A stretch of DNA of 64,000 bases from Diphasiastrum complanatum (taxonomy: Eukaryota; Streptophyta; Lycopodiopsida; Lycopodiales; Lycopodiaceae). The notes below the pieces were generated by a model. It did no database searches and was not told where the DNA came from. It saw only the letters and a program-made list of their open reading frames with translations. Shown here piece after piece: positions 1 to 11,440 of the stretch (position 1 is its first letter; each line of letters opens with the position of its first letter). The stretch lies in assembly GCA_029204225.1 (NCBI GenBank), contig MU831853.1, positions 1-64,000 on the forward strand. The letters run 5' to 3'. The translations under genes were made by a program, and so were the position numbers.

Positions 1-585
1 AAAAACACCAGAAGAATAATTTGTTGCCACCAGCTAGACAAATTATTAGTCGCAAATGATTTACGAAGAGCTAGACTGAGCTCGACTGGAAAATCAGACG
101 CGAATGATTCGCGAAAGACAAGACTGAATATTAGTCGTCAACAGCTAGACTAATAATAACTCGTTAAGAACAGATTACCAGATTGAGCAACAAGAAAGTC
201 AAACAGAATGAAAAATACCCATAGCAATATTGACACAAATTTGAATGCAGAACAAAAGAGCTGTTATCAAATTAAGTATGCAAATATTCATGTCAATAAT
301 GCGGTAGAGCACAAGACAATAGCGAAAGAAACCACGTGCTCTAACGAAGCTAATTCAATCTGTAAAAGAGATGTTCTGTTCATTTTTTATAGACATAGTC
401 ATGCTTAGGGAAAGAGTGATATAACTCATTCCGCTGTGCACGAACACTTTCCATTTGAGTTCGTTTCTTGTTCGAGTTCCGAGTTCCTTTCTCGTTCAAG
501 TTTCGAGTTCTCTTCTTTTTTGTGTTTGTTTTCCTCTTCGAGCTATTTTCGTTTCTCACACACAACACACCCTCTTTCTCCAACA
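1..585. repeat. Rearranged copia LTR (family A) with an internal inversion
   Basis: Positions 373-585 are the 3' end of an LTR in plus orientation, ending in CAACA directly before a primer binding site. Positions 1-372 match the LTR at 24444-25627 in the same window direction, although that LTR belongs to a minus-strand element. The two parts of this LTR therefore point opposite ways and meet near 373. Either an internal inversion or two nested, oppositely oriented copies would explain it. The left end runs off the window. Confidence 0.7.
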
Positions 586-598
586 TGGTATCAGAGCC
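586..598 (+). other. Primer binding site for initiator tRNA-Met
   Basis: TGGTATCAGAGCC follows the LTR end without a spacer and is complementary to the 3' end of plant initiator tRNA-Met, the usual copia primer. It fixes the LTR edge and the plus orientation of the element. Confidence 0.85.
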
Positions 599-737
599 AT
601 TTTCGTAGCCTGATAAGCTTCTATAACACAGGACTCTTCTAACCGATAGAGTAATTGTCTTCTTGTTCTGTAATTTTGTACCAGATTTCATACTTAAGTC
701 ATTGATAGTTTTTCCTATCACTAGACTAATCTTCCAC

Positions 738-1385
738 ATGGATTCCCAAGGGAAAGCCAAGTCCCATCAATGACAAGCTTGATGGAGCCAAATACCATCT
801 GTGAAAATTAAAGATGAAAACTATACTAATGGCTAAAGAATTGTATGACGTTGTTACAGGTGTAGAAGAGAAACCTGAAGTAGACGACGCAACAATCGGC
901 AAATGGAAGCTGAAGGATGAAAAGGCTTTCGTGCTGATCATCCTCAATATTACGGTTACCCAGATCGGCCATGTATCTGAGGCTCAGACATCAAAAGAAG
1001 TCATCTTGAGCACACTATATGAAGTGCGAGATATACCTTCCAAGCTACATCTCAGGAAGAAATTTTACTCCCTCAATATGGCGAATCCCTACAGAATCAC
1101 ATCAATCAATTTAAAAACCTGCTAAGACAAATGGCCATTGTCGGATCTGTCACAGACGATCAAGATGCAGTGATGCAACTGCTTACAAGCTTTCCAAGCT
1201 CATATGACAGCTGGGTGATGATCATCACGACACATCCATAACTGACTCTTTCAAGAGTCATTACTATGTTGTTGCAGGAAGACACGTGGAGGAACGACAC
1301 CTCAAGTTCCTCAGCTAATTCTCACGCTTTATACACAATAAGAGCACGACTAAGCAGAAGAAGAAGAAAGGCCTAAAGCAATCAA
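738..1385 (+). pseudogene. Copia gag remnant (family A)
   Basis: The frame starts at an ATG (MDSQGK...) and matches the copy at 23479-24288 nearly residue for residue: a KLDGA start, the WKLKDEKAF segment, and a QIGHVSEA stretch. This is the N-terminal capsid region of a Ty1/copia Gag, which packages element RNA in the cytoplasm. Stops and frameshifts break it (for example the Trp of YHLWKF has become a TGA stop near 801). It ends near 1385 in a Lys/Arg-rich stretch just before the place where the zinc knuckle should lie. The next bases already encode integrase, so the knuckle, the protease and the integrase zinc domain have been deleted. Confidence 0.8.
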
Positions 1386-1404
1386 AGCTAGACCAAAAAC
1401 CAGC

Positions 1405-3463
1405 ATACTATGGTGTACTTTATAAAGAAAAAATCAAAAGTCTTCAACTGCTTCAAAATCTTCAAGGAGCTTTTAAAAAAGGAGACTAGACAGATGATCA
1501 AGGCTCTAAGGTCAGACAATAGTGGAGAAGATATCTCTATCGAGTTTAAGGAGTACTGCCAAAGCCAAGGCATTGAGCAACAATTCATCACTCCTTATAG
1601 TCCTCGGTCTAATGGCTTAGTCGAGAGGAAGAATCGTACCCTGGTTAAATTAGCCAAATGTATGCTAGTGCATGCATCATTGCCCAAGAGATTTTGGGCC
1701 GAAGCTGTCTCCACTACAGCTTACATCCAGAACAGATGTTTGACCAAGGCCCTCTCAGGCAAGACACCCCACGAGGTGTGGACAGGCTCTAAGCCTTCTG
1801 TGAAGAATCTAAGAGTGTTTGGGTGCGTTGTCTACACGCAGATCCCAAATGACACGAGGAACAAATTGGACTTCTAAGTGTCTCAAGACCATCCTGATTG
1901 GATATACTTCATCTGATAATACATACAAGCTGTATGATCCTGATACCCAGCAAATCTTGTATAGCCGGGATACAGTCTTTATCGAGGATCAGTTCGTCGA
2001 CATCAAAGACAAGGATATTGCTCCAGGAGAACCTTCATCACCTGCCATTGACACGACTGTCCGAGCTTCTAGCTCAGACACGTCTATTGTCGACCCACTT
2101 CATGACAACAAATCAGATGAAGATGTTGCTGCTACCCAGCAACAAGTCCCAGGAGTGGTTCATTAGTCGAATCCTCCCAGAAGATCAAGCCGAGTGCGCA
2201 CACAGCCCACAAGATATACTCCTGAGTCTGCACGTCTCTTGATACAGGAACTGACGACAGTCGAAGAGGCACTCAGCCAACCAGACTCTGATCTCTAGAG
2301 AGAAGCTATGGACTGAGAGTATTCCTCTCTAATCAAGAACCAGACATGGTCACTAGTCGATGCTCCTATTGGCTGCAATATCATTGATTGCAAATGGATC
2401 TTCAAGATCAAATACAATGCCAATGGAACAATTGATCGAAGGAATGCAAGATTGGTAGCACGAGGATTCACTCAGATCCCCAACGTCAACTACAGCGAGA
2501 CTTTCAGTCCAGTGGTCAAACATTCATCGATCCAAACGCTCATGTCTTATGCTGCAGCTGCCGACCTCAAAGTACATCAACTTGATGTACAAACAGCCTA
2601 TCTGAATGGAGTTATACAAGAAGACATCTACATGATCCAGCCCGAAGGATACGTTTTGGAAGTTATAAAGAATTATGTTTGTAAAATCCACAAAGCACTT
2701 TACGGCTTGAAACAGTCTGCTAGAGCTTGGTTTCAGAGGATCAACACATTCCTCATCGAACAAGTATTCAAACCAAGCACTGCTGATTGCAACGTCTACC
2801 AAGTCAGTGCAGTAATCCTTCATTATCATCACCTTATATGTGGATGATACGTTGCTTTTCAGCAACAATACCAATTTGGTCAAGGATTCCAAGCAAATGT
2901 TGTTTTCAAAGTTCAACATGACTGATCTGGGTGAAGCTCACTTCTGTCTAGGCATTCAAATCCACAGAGACAGAGTAAAACGACTGATTTACATCACTCA
3001 ACAAAGGTATCTTCACAATGTTCTTAACAGATACAATCTAATGAATTGTAAATTAGCTCACTCATCGATGGATCCAGGCCTGCATTGTCAAAGGACTAAT
3101 GTCCCAAGACCGAGCAGAAAGAGGAGCAGATGAGAGAGTATCCTTATCGATCGATACTTGGATCTCTCATGTACGCAATGGTCTGTACAAGACCAGATAT
3201 CTCTTTTGCAGTAAGCTCACTCAACCAATATATGGCTAATCTTGGCATTACCCATTAGAAGGCTCTCATAAGAGTCATGAGGTATATTCGAACTACCATG
3301 GAACAGTGCATCTACTATGGAGATTTCAGCAACGACAATCTTCATTAGCTCAGTGGATATTCTGATACAAGCTGGGGAGGAGATGTACACAATCGTGAGT
3401 CCACATCTGGATTTACATTCTTCTTCAACGGCGGTCCTATCTCATGGAACAGTCACACTTTTT
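1405..3463 (+). pseudogene. Copia pol remnant: integrase, RT, RNase H (family A)
   Basis: Integrase core begins at about 1405, with the DNSGE segment, the SPRSNGLVERKNRT motif that carries the catalytic Glu, and the C-terminal GCVVYTQIP region. A stop near 1876 and later frameshifts interrupt it. RT follows from about 2330 (CKWIFKIKYN, LDVQTAYLNG, ALYGLKQSARAWF). The YVDD box near 2838 is separated from the upstream part by a frameshift. RNase H runs from about 3120 (YPYRSILGSLMYAMVCTRPDISFAVSSL) to WNSHT, where it is cut by another element's LTR at 3465. The protein would have integrated and reverse-transcribed the element; this copy is dead. Confidence 0.85.
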
Positions 3464-3464
3464 G

Positions 3465-4189
3465 TGAAGTTTTTAGCACGTGTAAACTTCACCACACACC
3501 TTACAAGATCTTATTGAGGTGTTGTAATTGCACAAGATTGATCAAAGAACAAATTACTTGAAAAATCTAAGACAAGAGCAAAATGGCATACAACAGATTG
3601 AAAAAACTAACTTCTCACTATGAGGATTCAACGTCAGAAATAATTCTAAGTGTTCAATATGGGTAAGACAAGCTACTCTCGAGTAGAGAGAGAAAATATA
3701 CACTAGAAAACTCGGGTAGAGAGAGAATGAGTCCAAAATGCCAAAATCTCAATATTCACAATATGGCAAAAGATGCCAAAGCTTCCCTACATCAAAGTGG
3801 CTCGAGTTCCTATAGTGGAGTTGCATGGAGAGTCCATTTAGCTCGGTTAACTCAACTAACAGAGATCCGCATGTGTAACTGCATGCATGGATATTGCATG
3901 TACTACATGTCAGCTCTCAAAATTGCCTAGACATGTGTAGATCATGAAAACTAGTTTGCATATTGCATGCAATGATTGCATGTGGCTTGCATGCATTCTG
4001 AATGACATTGCATGCTATTTGAACTTTTGCATGACATCAAATTTGAATCAATCTAACTCAAACTCGACCTATTCAAGTAGGTTATGTGCTCAATTCACAT
4101 ACCTTTATGTACAAACATAGTTTACAATGGAAATATCATGGGTATGGCCCCAAAACTCGAGATAGGAAGATATTTTTTACTAATCTTCA
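3465..4189 (-). repeat. LTR of a minus-strand copia, inserted into RNase H of family A
   Basis: Both ends carry a short inverted repeat, TGAAG on the left and CTTCA on the right. The right end abuts a purine-rich tract on the minus strand (AAGGAGGAGTG), which fits a polypurine tract, and then the RNase H C-terminus. Length is about 725 bp. The right half contains a cluster of TGCATG motifs (see findings). No second LTR for this element is visible. Confidence 0.75.
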
Positions 4190-4640
4190 CACTCCTCCTT
4201 AAGATATATGCTCCTATCCAACATAGACTTTGAAATTAGGCCAAGGTTAGACCTCATCTTGATAAAGACTTTCTTGAGTAATGGCTTGGTGAGAAGATCT
4301 GCAACACAATTTGAAGATTCAATATGCTCCAATAAGATCTCTTTCCCAATGACTTTTTCTCTTACAAAATGACGAGCTACCTCAATGTGTTTGCTCCCTG
4401 CATGGAATACAGGATTGTTTGCAAGAGCCTAAGCCGAGATGTTATCATTCTTGATAATTGGAAAATCTTCATCTCCATAACACTTTAGCTCCAAAAGTAG
4501 CCTTTTGATCCATAAAACCTCCTTTGTTGTGGTTGTAAGAGATTTGTACTCAAATTCACAAGATGATAAGGATATAGTTGCTTGCTTCTTTGATAGCCAA
4601 GAAACTAGATTTCCTCCTAGAAATCTAGATTCTATCCAAC
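4190..4640 (-). pseudogene. Copia RNase H C-terminus (minus strand)
   Basis: Read on the minus strand, it shows the end of a copia polyprotein: SKKQATISLSSCEFEYK, then an NPVFHAGSKHIEVARHFVREK segment, then VADLLTKPL. These are the standard last motifs before the polypurine tract. One stop (ISA*ALANN) is present. Only the last ~150 residues remain; the upstream part is missing at the junction with a plus-strand copia near 4640. Confidence 0.8.
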
Positions 4641-6728
4641 TTGTCTCCTACAAAATCTAGGGAGAGATTTTGAAGACTTCCACGGAATCATGTTGCAGGA
4701 AGAGCAGCATCGCGAAGTGGTGAAGTCAAGGCAAACCCCACAGGAGGATTAAGACTTACTTGCTAAAGGCAAGTAGAAAGGATGGAAAAGGATTCCCAAG
4801 AAATCCAAAGATGATGATGACGAGAGAGAGTCGTCATCAAAGGCGAAAAAGAAGAAGAAAGACAAATGTTACTATTGCCACAAACCAGGTCATTGGGCAC
4901 GCGAGTGTTACAAGAAGAAAGCGGACATAAAGGCGGGAAAAGTGACTCAACAAGGCAACATTGCCGAAGGTGATGGAGAAGATGACGAAACAAGTGTCTT
5001 CTCATCGGCATTGGCATCCCAAGTTGATGATGGTGTCCGATGGTTTATAGATTCAGGCGCCACAAGGCATATGATCGAGAAACGTGATTGGTTTGAGAAA
5101 TTCTCACCAATCCATGATGCGGATAAGGTCACTCAAGCCAACGGGGAGGAATGCCATATACAGGGTGTGGGCAATGTACCTATGCAGTATCCTGATGGTA
5201 AAATCAAGAATATCCCTAATGTGCTTTATGTTCTTGGACTCAAAAAGAGTTTGCTTTCTGTTGGAGTAATGGCAAATCAACATCTTAAGGTTGAATTTGT
5301 GAAGGATGGATGCCTTATGAGAGATATGAACCACAACCATAAAGTGGTGGCGAAAGGTTATAGACATAGTAACTGTGGCCTTTATAAATTGGATGCTGCA
5401 AAGCCAAGAGAATATGGTTTGGCTATCTCAACAGCATCTCAATCTAAATCGTGGCACAGAAGACTTGGTCATTTGAACTATGGGAGCTTGAGATTGATGG
5501 CAAAGCTGAAGATGGTAATAGGGTTATCGGCATTGCAGGATGATCATCATGTAATATGTGAAGGATGTGTCATGGGAAAGCATCACAGGGAGACATTCAA
5601 GAAAGGTGGAACTGCAAGAGCTAAGAAACCGCTAGAACTCATTCACAGCGACCTATGCGGCCCAATGAAGACCATGTCGTTGGGAAAAGCATATTATTTT
5701 ATGACTTTCATAGATGATTACTCTAGGAGGACATGGATTTATTTCTTGAAGAAGAAATCTAACGCTTTTGCTCGTTTTAAGGAGTTCAAGACTTTAATAG
5801 AGAACCAACTGGATGCACGCATCAAAGTGCTAAGATCGGATAGAGGGGGCGAATACAAATCTGATGATTTTGAGGACTTTTGCAAGGAACATGGCATCAA
5901 AAGACAATTCACACAGTCACACACGCCGCACAGTAATGGTGTAGCTGAAAGGAAAAACAGGACTATTATGGAGAGTGCACGCTCCATGATGAAGCAAATG
6001 GGCTTGATCGATTCACTTTGGTCGGAAGCATGCAGTGCGGCAACGTCTTGCAAAACAAGAGCCCTACAGTTGCGGTTCCAAATGTGACTCCCGAAGAAGC
6101 ATTTATAGGAATAAAGCCAAAAATTGACAAGTTTCGTGTCATTGGATGTAAGACCTATGTACATGTGCCAAAGGAACTTGATGCCAAAGCAATCAAGTGT
6201 ATCTTCATCAGTTATGATGAGAGGACAAAGGCGTACAGGTGTTTTGATCTTGTAATGAACAAGGTTCACATAAGTAAAGATGTGATCTTTAATGAGACGC
6301 ATAAGTATGAAGATGAAGACCATGCAAGTGGTGAAAGCATCAAAAGACTTCCCACAATTTTGGAAGAAGATGAAGAAGATGCTCCACAAGATGATGCATG
6401 TGAAGATGAGAGTCAAGAGGGCGAGTATGAGAGGACACCACCTATTCAAGAGCCTAGGGGAAGGTACTTGCCAATAGGAGGAATAAAGGAAAAACCGGTT
6501 GGAAGTAAGAGACATTACTTGGACACTCCTTGGGATACATACTCTCCACGAAGTGTATCACCTAAATCTAAGGTACCAAAATGGTATGAAAAGATCATGA
6601 AGGATGCAAAGCTAAATCAACCAAGATCTAGCACACAAGGAGGAGTGAGAAGATCAACACGGGAAAGGAAGTCTCCCGATCGTTATCATGTGAACTATGC
6701 CCTAATGAGAGACATTTTGAAGTGTTGA
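4641..6728 (+). pseudogene. Copia gag end, protease and integrase (element C)
   Basis: A Lys-rich stretch leads to a canonical CCHC knuckle, CYYCHKPGHWAREC (about 4867-4908). The aspartic protease motif WFIDSGATRHM follows (about 5041), then pre-integrase (SWHRRLGHLNYG) with the HHCC zinc residues up to CEGCVMGKHH. The DDE integrase core comes next: HSDLCGPM, FIDDYSRRTWIYF, LRSDRGGEY, HSNGVAERKNRT. One frameshift near 6050 splits the integrase, and the frame then runs on to a TGA at 6726. A 380-codon stretch (4942-6087) without stops makes this one of the better preserved copia copies here. The 5' part of gag and the 5' LTR are absent. Confidence 0.85.
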
Positions 6729-8244
6729 GAGCCATCAACATTTGATAAGGCAGAAGATCACAAAGAGTGGCAAAGGGCAATGGAAGAGGAGATGGAATCC
6801 ATCCACAGGCATGATACATAGGAGTTGGTTGATCTACCACTTGGAAAGAAACCCTTTGACAACAAATGGGTGTTTAGAACAAAGTTTCATGCAGATGGCA
6901 TGATAGCAAAGCATAAGGCACGACTAGTAGTGAAGGGTTATGAGCAAATAAAGGAATTGACTATGAAGAGACATTTGCTCCAATGGCTAAGTGGACTACG
7001 CTACGCCTTATCATTACCCTAGCATCTCATTTTGGGTGGAAGATCCATCAAATGGATGTGAACTTTGCATTTTTGAATGGTGACTTAGAGGAAGAAGTTT
7101 ACATGGTCCAACCGTAGGGCTTTATGGCAAAAGGACAGGAACAGAAGGTATGTAGGCTATGCAAAGCACTTTATGGCCTTACGCAAGCACCACGGGCATG
7201 GTATGGACGCATTGACAATTACTTTATTTCTCATGGGTTTTTAAGAACAAATTCAAATCCAAATCTTTATGTTCTTATAAACAATGATAGCATTGCCTTG
7301 ATTGTACTTTATGTTGATAATATCATTATCATGGGCAATGATGAGAACCTCACTCGTTCTATCAAAGCCAACTTATGCAAGCAGTTTGAGATGATAGATT
7401 TAGATCTTATGCACTACTGCTTGGGTGTCGAAGTATGGCAAACTGAAAGTGATATCAGGTTATGTCAAAACAAGTATGTGGGCGAGATATTGGAGAGATT
7501 TCACATGACAGAGTACAAACCTTCCATCACCCCTTGCGAAGATGGTAAGAAATTATCTTGTATTGATAATAGTGCACATGTTGACGCTACTCTATTTCGT
7601 CAGCTAGTTGGGAGTTTGATATATCTTACGACTACAGGTCCTGATACTTGCTATGCTGTAAGTTTGATTAGCCAATTCATGTCATCACCACTATGGACCA
7701 TTGGAAAGCTGCGAAAAGAATTTTGAGGTATGTGAAGGGTACACCTAACCTTGGCCTAATTTACAAAAGACAAAGTGTTTTACCTAAGTTGCAAGGTTAT
7801 GTTGATGCTGATTGGGCAGGAAGTGTAGATGATAGAAAGTCAACAACAAGTTATGCCTTTAATTTTGGTAGCGGTTGTTTTTCATGGTCTAGCAAGAAGC
7901 AAGATACTATTTCTCTTTCTTCTACATAAGCCGAATATAAAGCATTAAGTTCTGTTTGGCTATGTAAGTTGTTATGTGAGATTGGCATGAAGCAGGTAAA
8001 TCCTACTGTTATTTTCTGTGACAGTCAAAGTGGAATACAATTGGCTAAGAATCCTATCTTTCACGCAAGGACAAAACATATTGAGATAGAATATCACTTT
8101 GTGCGTGAGAAGCTACAATCTGAAGATATAAGTATTGTACACTGTTCTACGTTGTTACAAGTTGCTGATATATTTACGAAAGTTTTAAGTAAAGAAAAGT
8201 TTGAGACTTTTCGAGCCAAACTTGGCTTAGATCTGGTTATGTAA
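6729..8244 (+). pseudogene. Copia RT and RNase H (element C), mutated active site
   Basis: RT starts with FDNKWVFRTKFHADG (about 6858) and continues through HQMDVNFAFLNGDLEEEVYM and ALYGLTQAPRAWY. The catalytic box reads YVDN instead of YVDD at about 7310, so the second Asp is lost. RNase H follows (GSLIYLTTTGPD, YVDADWAGSVDDRKSTTSY, SKKQDTISLSST) and ends with IFTKVLSKEKFETFRAKLGL at 8244. Several stops and frameshifts (near 6820, 7020, 7725, 7927) confirm it is dead. Confidence 0.85.
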
Positions 8245-9300
8245 AAAGCCATTTCTTGTAATACTATCATGGAGGTATGTTCCATGAATAGAGTAAACTC
8301 TAAAATAAAGAGAGACATTGATCATTGAGGGAGAGAGTTAAAATAGCAATTCTGGACTTATACAGTGCTTTCTTATGTCGACCGCATCACGTGTGCTCAG
8401 TTCTAGAATTCTCGGACCATCTTTCTTTTCCGAGCCCTTTGACTGCTTTTAAGCAACTTTATCTTTGTACTTGCTTATCAGTTGAATATACAGGTTGTGG
8501 TGAGCTATTCTGTTATCTGGTCTTGTTGCACTTGACGTTGTGCTGTGGTGATTGATTCGATCGGGTGTTTGAACTGTTTTTTCTTAACTCATCTGCCCCT
8601 AGGGGGTCCAATCATCGAACATATCCATGAACTTCTACATGTCTGGTGAAGTTGCTCGAGTGTGTGGGGGTGAGGCGGCTTGGGCAGCTGTGATTGGAAT
8701 TGTATCTCCAATGGTCTCAAACTGACCTTGTGAGGAAGTAGAGGAAAAGAAAACATCGGTGGTTGAGGGAACAAGTAGTGCGATGCGAGTAGCAACAAGG
8801 GGTGGTAGTGCAGCTGAAGTTGGTTGCCGAGTCAGGAATAACGATCTCGCTATGTACTCGTCGGCGTCTCTGTAAACTTAATGCATGTCAGGAGGATTCG
8901 GCTGGTGCCACTTCTTCATAGATAGAGAGCACTGAGTTAGCATGAAATCCATGGATCTTATTATTTAAGTATGAATCGACAAAAGAGAACTAGCAACGAA
9001 CTGTTGTTTGGTATTACCCTTAATAGCTCTCTTAAGTTCCCCAAAGACCGTTTTAAACCAGTTATAAGGTTTCAATGGTGTCCTATCGAACTTGTAGTTG
9101 GATTCAACTATGCGGTGCAGGATTTGAGAAGAGATTCTTTCCTTCATGAGGTTGCCAACCATCAGGAAGTTATTCAGAAGTTGCACAGCCGCATGGATGG
9201 TAGGATCTCAGATGGCCTCTAGCAAATAACCATCATTAGTCCAGTATAGCTCTATAAACATTAAGTCAAGGCCAGTTGTCATATTGATCTATTTTTGTCA
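8245..9300. other. Region without a recognisable gene after element C
   Basis: Just after the pol stop lies a purine-rich tract (GAGGGAGAGAG near 8329), a possible polypurine tract, followed by about 250 bp that may be an eroded 3' LTR. From 8600 to 9230 the minus strand has loosely open but interrupted frames (for example 8965-9186, 73 codons) that I cannot assign to any family. A degraded element is more likely than a gene. Confidence 0.4.
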
Positions 9301-9320
9301 AAAATAACAGTATTACTCTT

Positions 9321-9410
9321 GAACCTTTGTCTAAACCTTCGCCTAATTTTCTGAGGATTTTAGATATAGTAAGTCCGGATTAACACTGGCGAAGGTTTAG
9401 GTGAAGGTTC
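9321..9410. repeat. Inverted repeat, 23-bp arms
   Basis: The left arm 9321-9343 and right arm 9388-9410 are reverse complements except for two positions (core CTAAACCTTCGCC against GGCGAAGGTTTAG), separated by 44 bp. A transcript would fold into one long hairpin. Confidence 0.7.
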
Positions 9411-11043
9411 TTCTTAGAGAACTGATATTTAGTGCAGAAAAGTGTAAATTTTTCACAAAAGGTTACCAGCAACTAGATGAACAATCCCCCCTAAGTAGTG
9501 TAAGGGGCTTAGCGCAAAGAAAGATTGGCCTTTAAGCCACAACAAAATGGGAGAGAGAGAGAGAATGTGGTCAATGATGGACAAAAAGGACTTTGTCTAT
9601 CCTCATTGGTCCACGTTTGTCCTAAAACTTATTTGAAGGGCATTTGAAGTGCATTTGAAATGCTTGAAAATGACATGTGCATTTGAAAATGACATGTGCA
9701 TTTAGAAATTTCTAGAGAGAGAACATGTGACTTTAGAAATTCATAGGAGAAGAAGTTTCTAAGAAAGAGAGAAAGGAATAAAAGGGCAAGAGAGAGAAGG
9801 AGAGGTGTGCATCAGGATAGAAAGAGAGAGAGGCGCTGTTTTTTAATCTTTTAGGGTCCTTTTAGAGTTTTTTTTAGGCATTTTTAGGTTTCACAAGAAA
9901 AATAGCAATCATGTGAGTTGAGAGAGAGAGAGAGAGAGAGAAAATGGAGTTTTGGTTGGTCCATGTGTAAATTAAGGGTTTTTAACTAGACCCTTCTTCA
10001 CTTTCTAAGATGGTTAGCCTCTCACGTGGCACATGATATAATCCCATAAACCAACATTTAAGTGATCTTAAGATTTTGATGTTATGATTTTTGCACATCA
10101 TGTTAAAGAAAACAAGTGGCCTAAGGTTGGCCAAGATCTAGGGTTTTATTGAAAATTTGTAAATGAGCATTACATTTATTGAAAATTTAATCCTAGAGTG
10201 GGAGAAAAAGAGAGAATTATGAGCTACTTTTTTCTTTGCATGTCACAAGGAAGATGTACGTGATGACTACTCATCAACATCGGCAACCGTCACTGCATTT
10301 ATATACAAACGCCAAAATGATACATCATTGCATACCAACCCAAATGAATCTTACACGATACCATAGAATAGCAATGGACTCATGGAGTCTGAACGCTATA
10401 TTATTCTTCAATTTTCGAAGTAATAAGTGTGTGCTTCTCTCAAATTGCAGCTGCATTGATTGATGGCTGGAAAACCCGCAGGTTTCAACTCTTATGCTTT
10501 TAGTTTTGACTTTTATATATAAACAATTCAAGCATAATCATTGATGAGCGTTGGAATTTGATGAGCAACATGACAATGAGTTATGGGCAGCCATGCCTTT
10601 GCACACCATCGCATGCTTTGCCCTACTACTCACTTGAATCTTGCATGCTGGATATGATTTTGAGTCTTGAGTCTTGAGTCTTGACCCAAAAGTGTACCAG
10701 ATTTTGATAGATTGAATTTTTTACATGGGTTTGTTATATGTTGTTGGTTGGAAATTTTGTGTCAGATTCAGTGCAGGTGCCCAATTTCTAATTATGTTGC
10801 TAAATTTTATGAATTGTAATTTGTAGGTCTTTGTTTGGATGGAAAGACATACAGCAGACTCCAGAGCAGCAGTGGGGAAAAGTGATGTGGTTGGGAGGGA
10901 AAGGTTTGACTAGAGAGTGTGCTGACTAGAGTTGATGGATCATGGTATGGTTGTTGGGGTGTGCTGCTTGCATGAGAATCTGAGTCGGTAGCTTTGGAGC
11001 GGAGGAGCATTTGGATAGAATAATTGCATCAAAGTCTGTAGGA

Positions 11044-11045
<2 letters not shown>
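9411..11045. other. Intergenic upstream of the EXORDIUM-like gene
   Basis: No coding region is supported. The stretch holds purine-rich runs (GAGAGA near 9548 and 9922), a tandem repeat of an 18-20 bp unit containing GACATGTGCATTT near 9672-9705, and three adjacent GAGTCTT units near 10663-10683. It probably includes distal promoter sequence of the downstream gene, but I see no convincing single element. Confidence 0.4.
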
Positions 11046-11098
<53 letters not shown>

Positions 11099-11187
11099 TT
11101 TAAAGATGGAATTTGGACAATCCTTGAGATTCAACTTCGAGAGAAGGAGAAAAAGAGAGATGCTTTGAAGATGGAATCTTGATAACG

Positions 11188-11259
<72 letters not shown>

Positions 11260-11296
11260 CGAGCAGTGCTAGATAAAACATCATTCCAACGTTTTC

Positions 11297-11390
<94 letters not shown>
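11046..11390. repeat. Compound GA/GT microsatellites in the EXORDIUM-like gene upstream region
   Basis: There are three GA tracts (11046-11095, about 11219-11256, about 11344-11385) and two GT tracts (about 11192-11219, about 11299-11343). Each GA tract or its follow-on is trailed by a related unit of the form AAAGATGGAATCTTGATAA. The last unit ends about 40 bp before the ATG, so the array probably falls in the 5' UTR or core promoter. Confidence 0.9.
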
Positions 11391-11440
11391 AGATAGAATC
11401 TTGATAATCTGAAGACTTGGTCTTCGGAGATCTAACAGAT

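Noticed and set aside
5739..6515. 258-codon open frame on the minus strand
   Set aside because: It is antisense to copia integrase, which has clear catalytic motifs on the plus strand.
10940..11284. Minus-strand frame rich in Ser-Leu and Thr-His
   Set aside because: The frame is only GA and GT microsatellite read in the antisense direction.
11417..11440. Eight-codon N-terminal extension of the EXORDIUM-like gene
   Set aside because: The upstream codon is TTG, not ATG; the first in-frame ATG is 11441.
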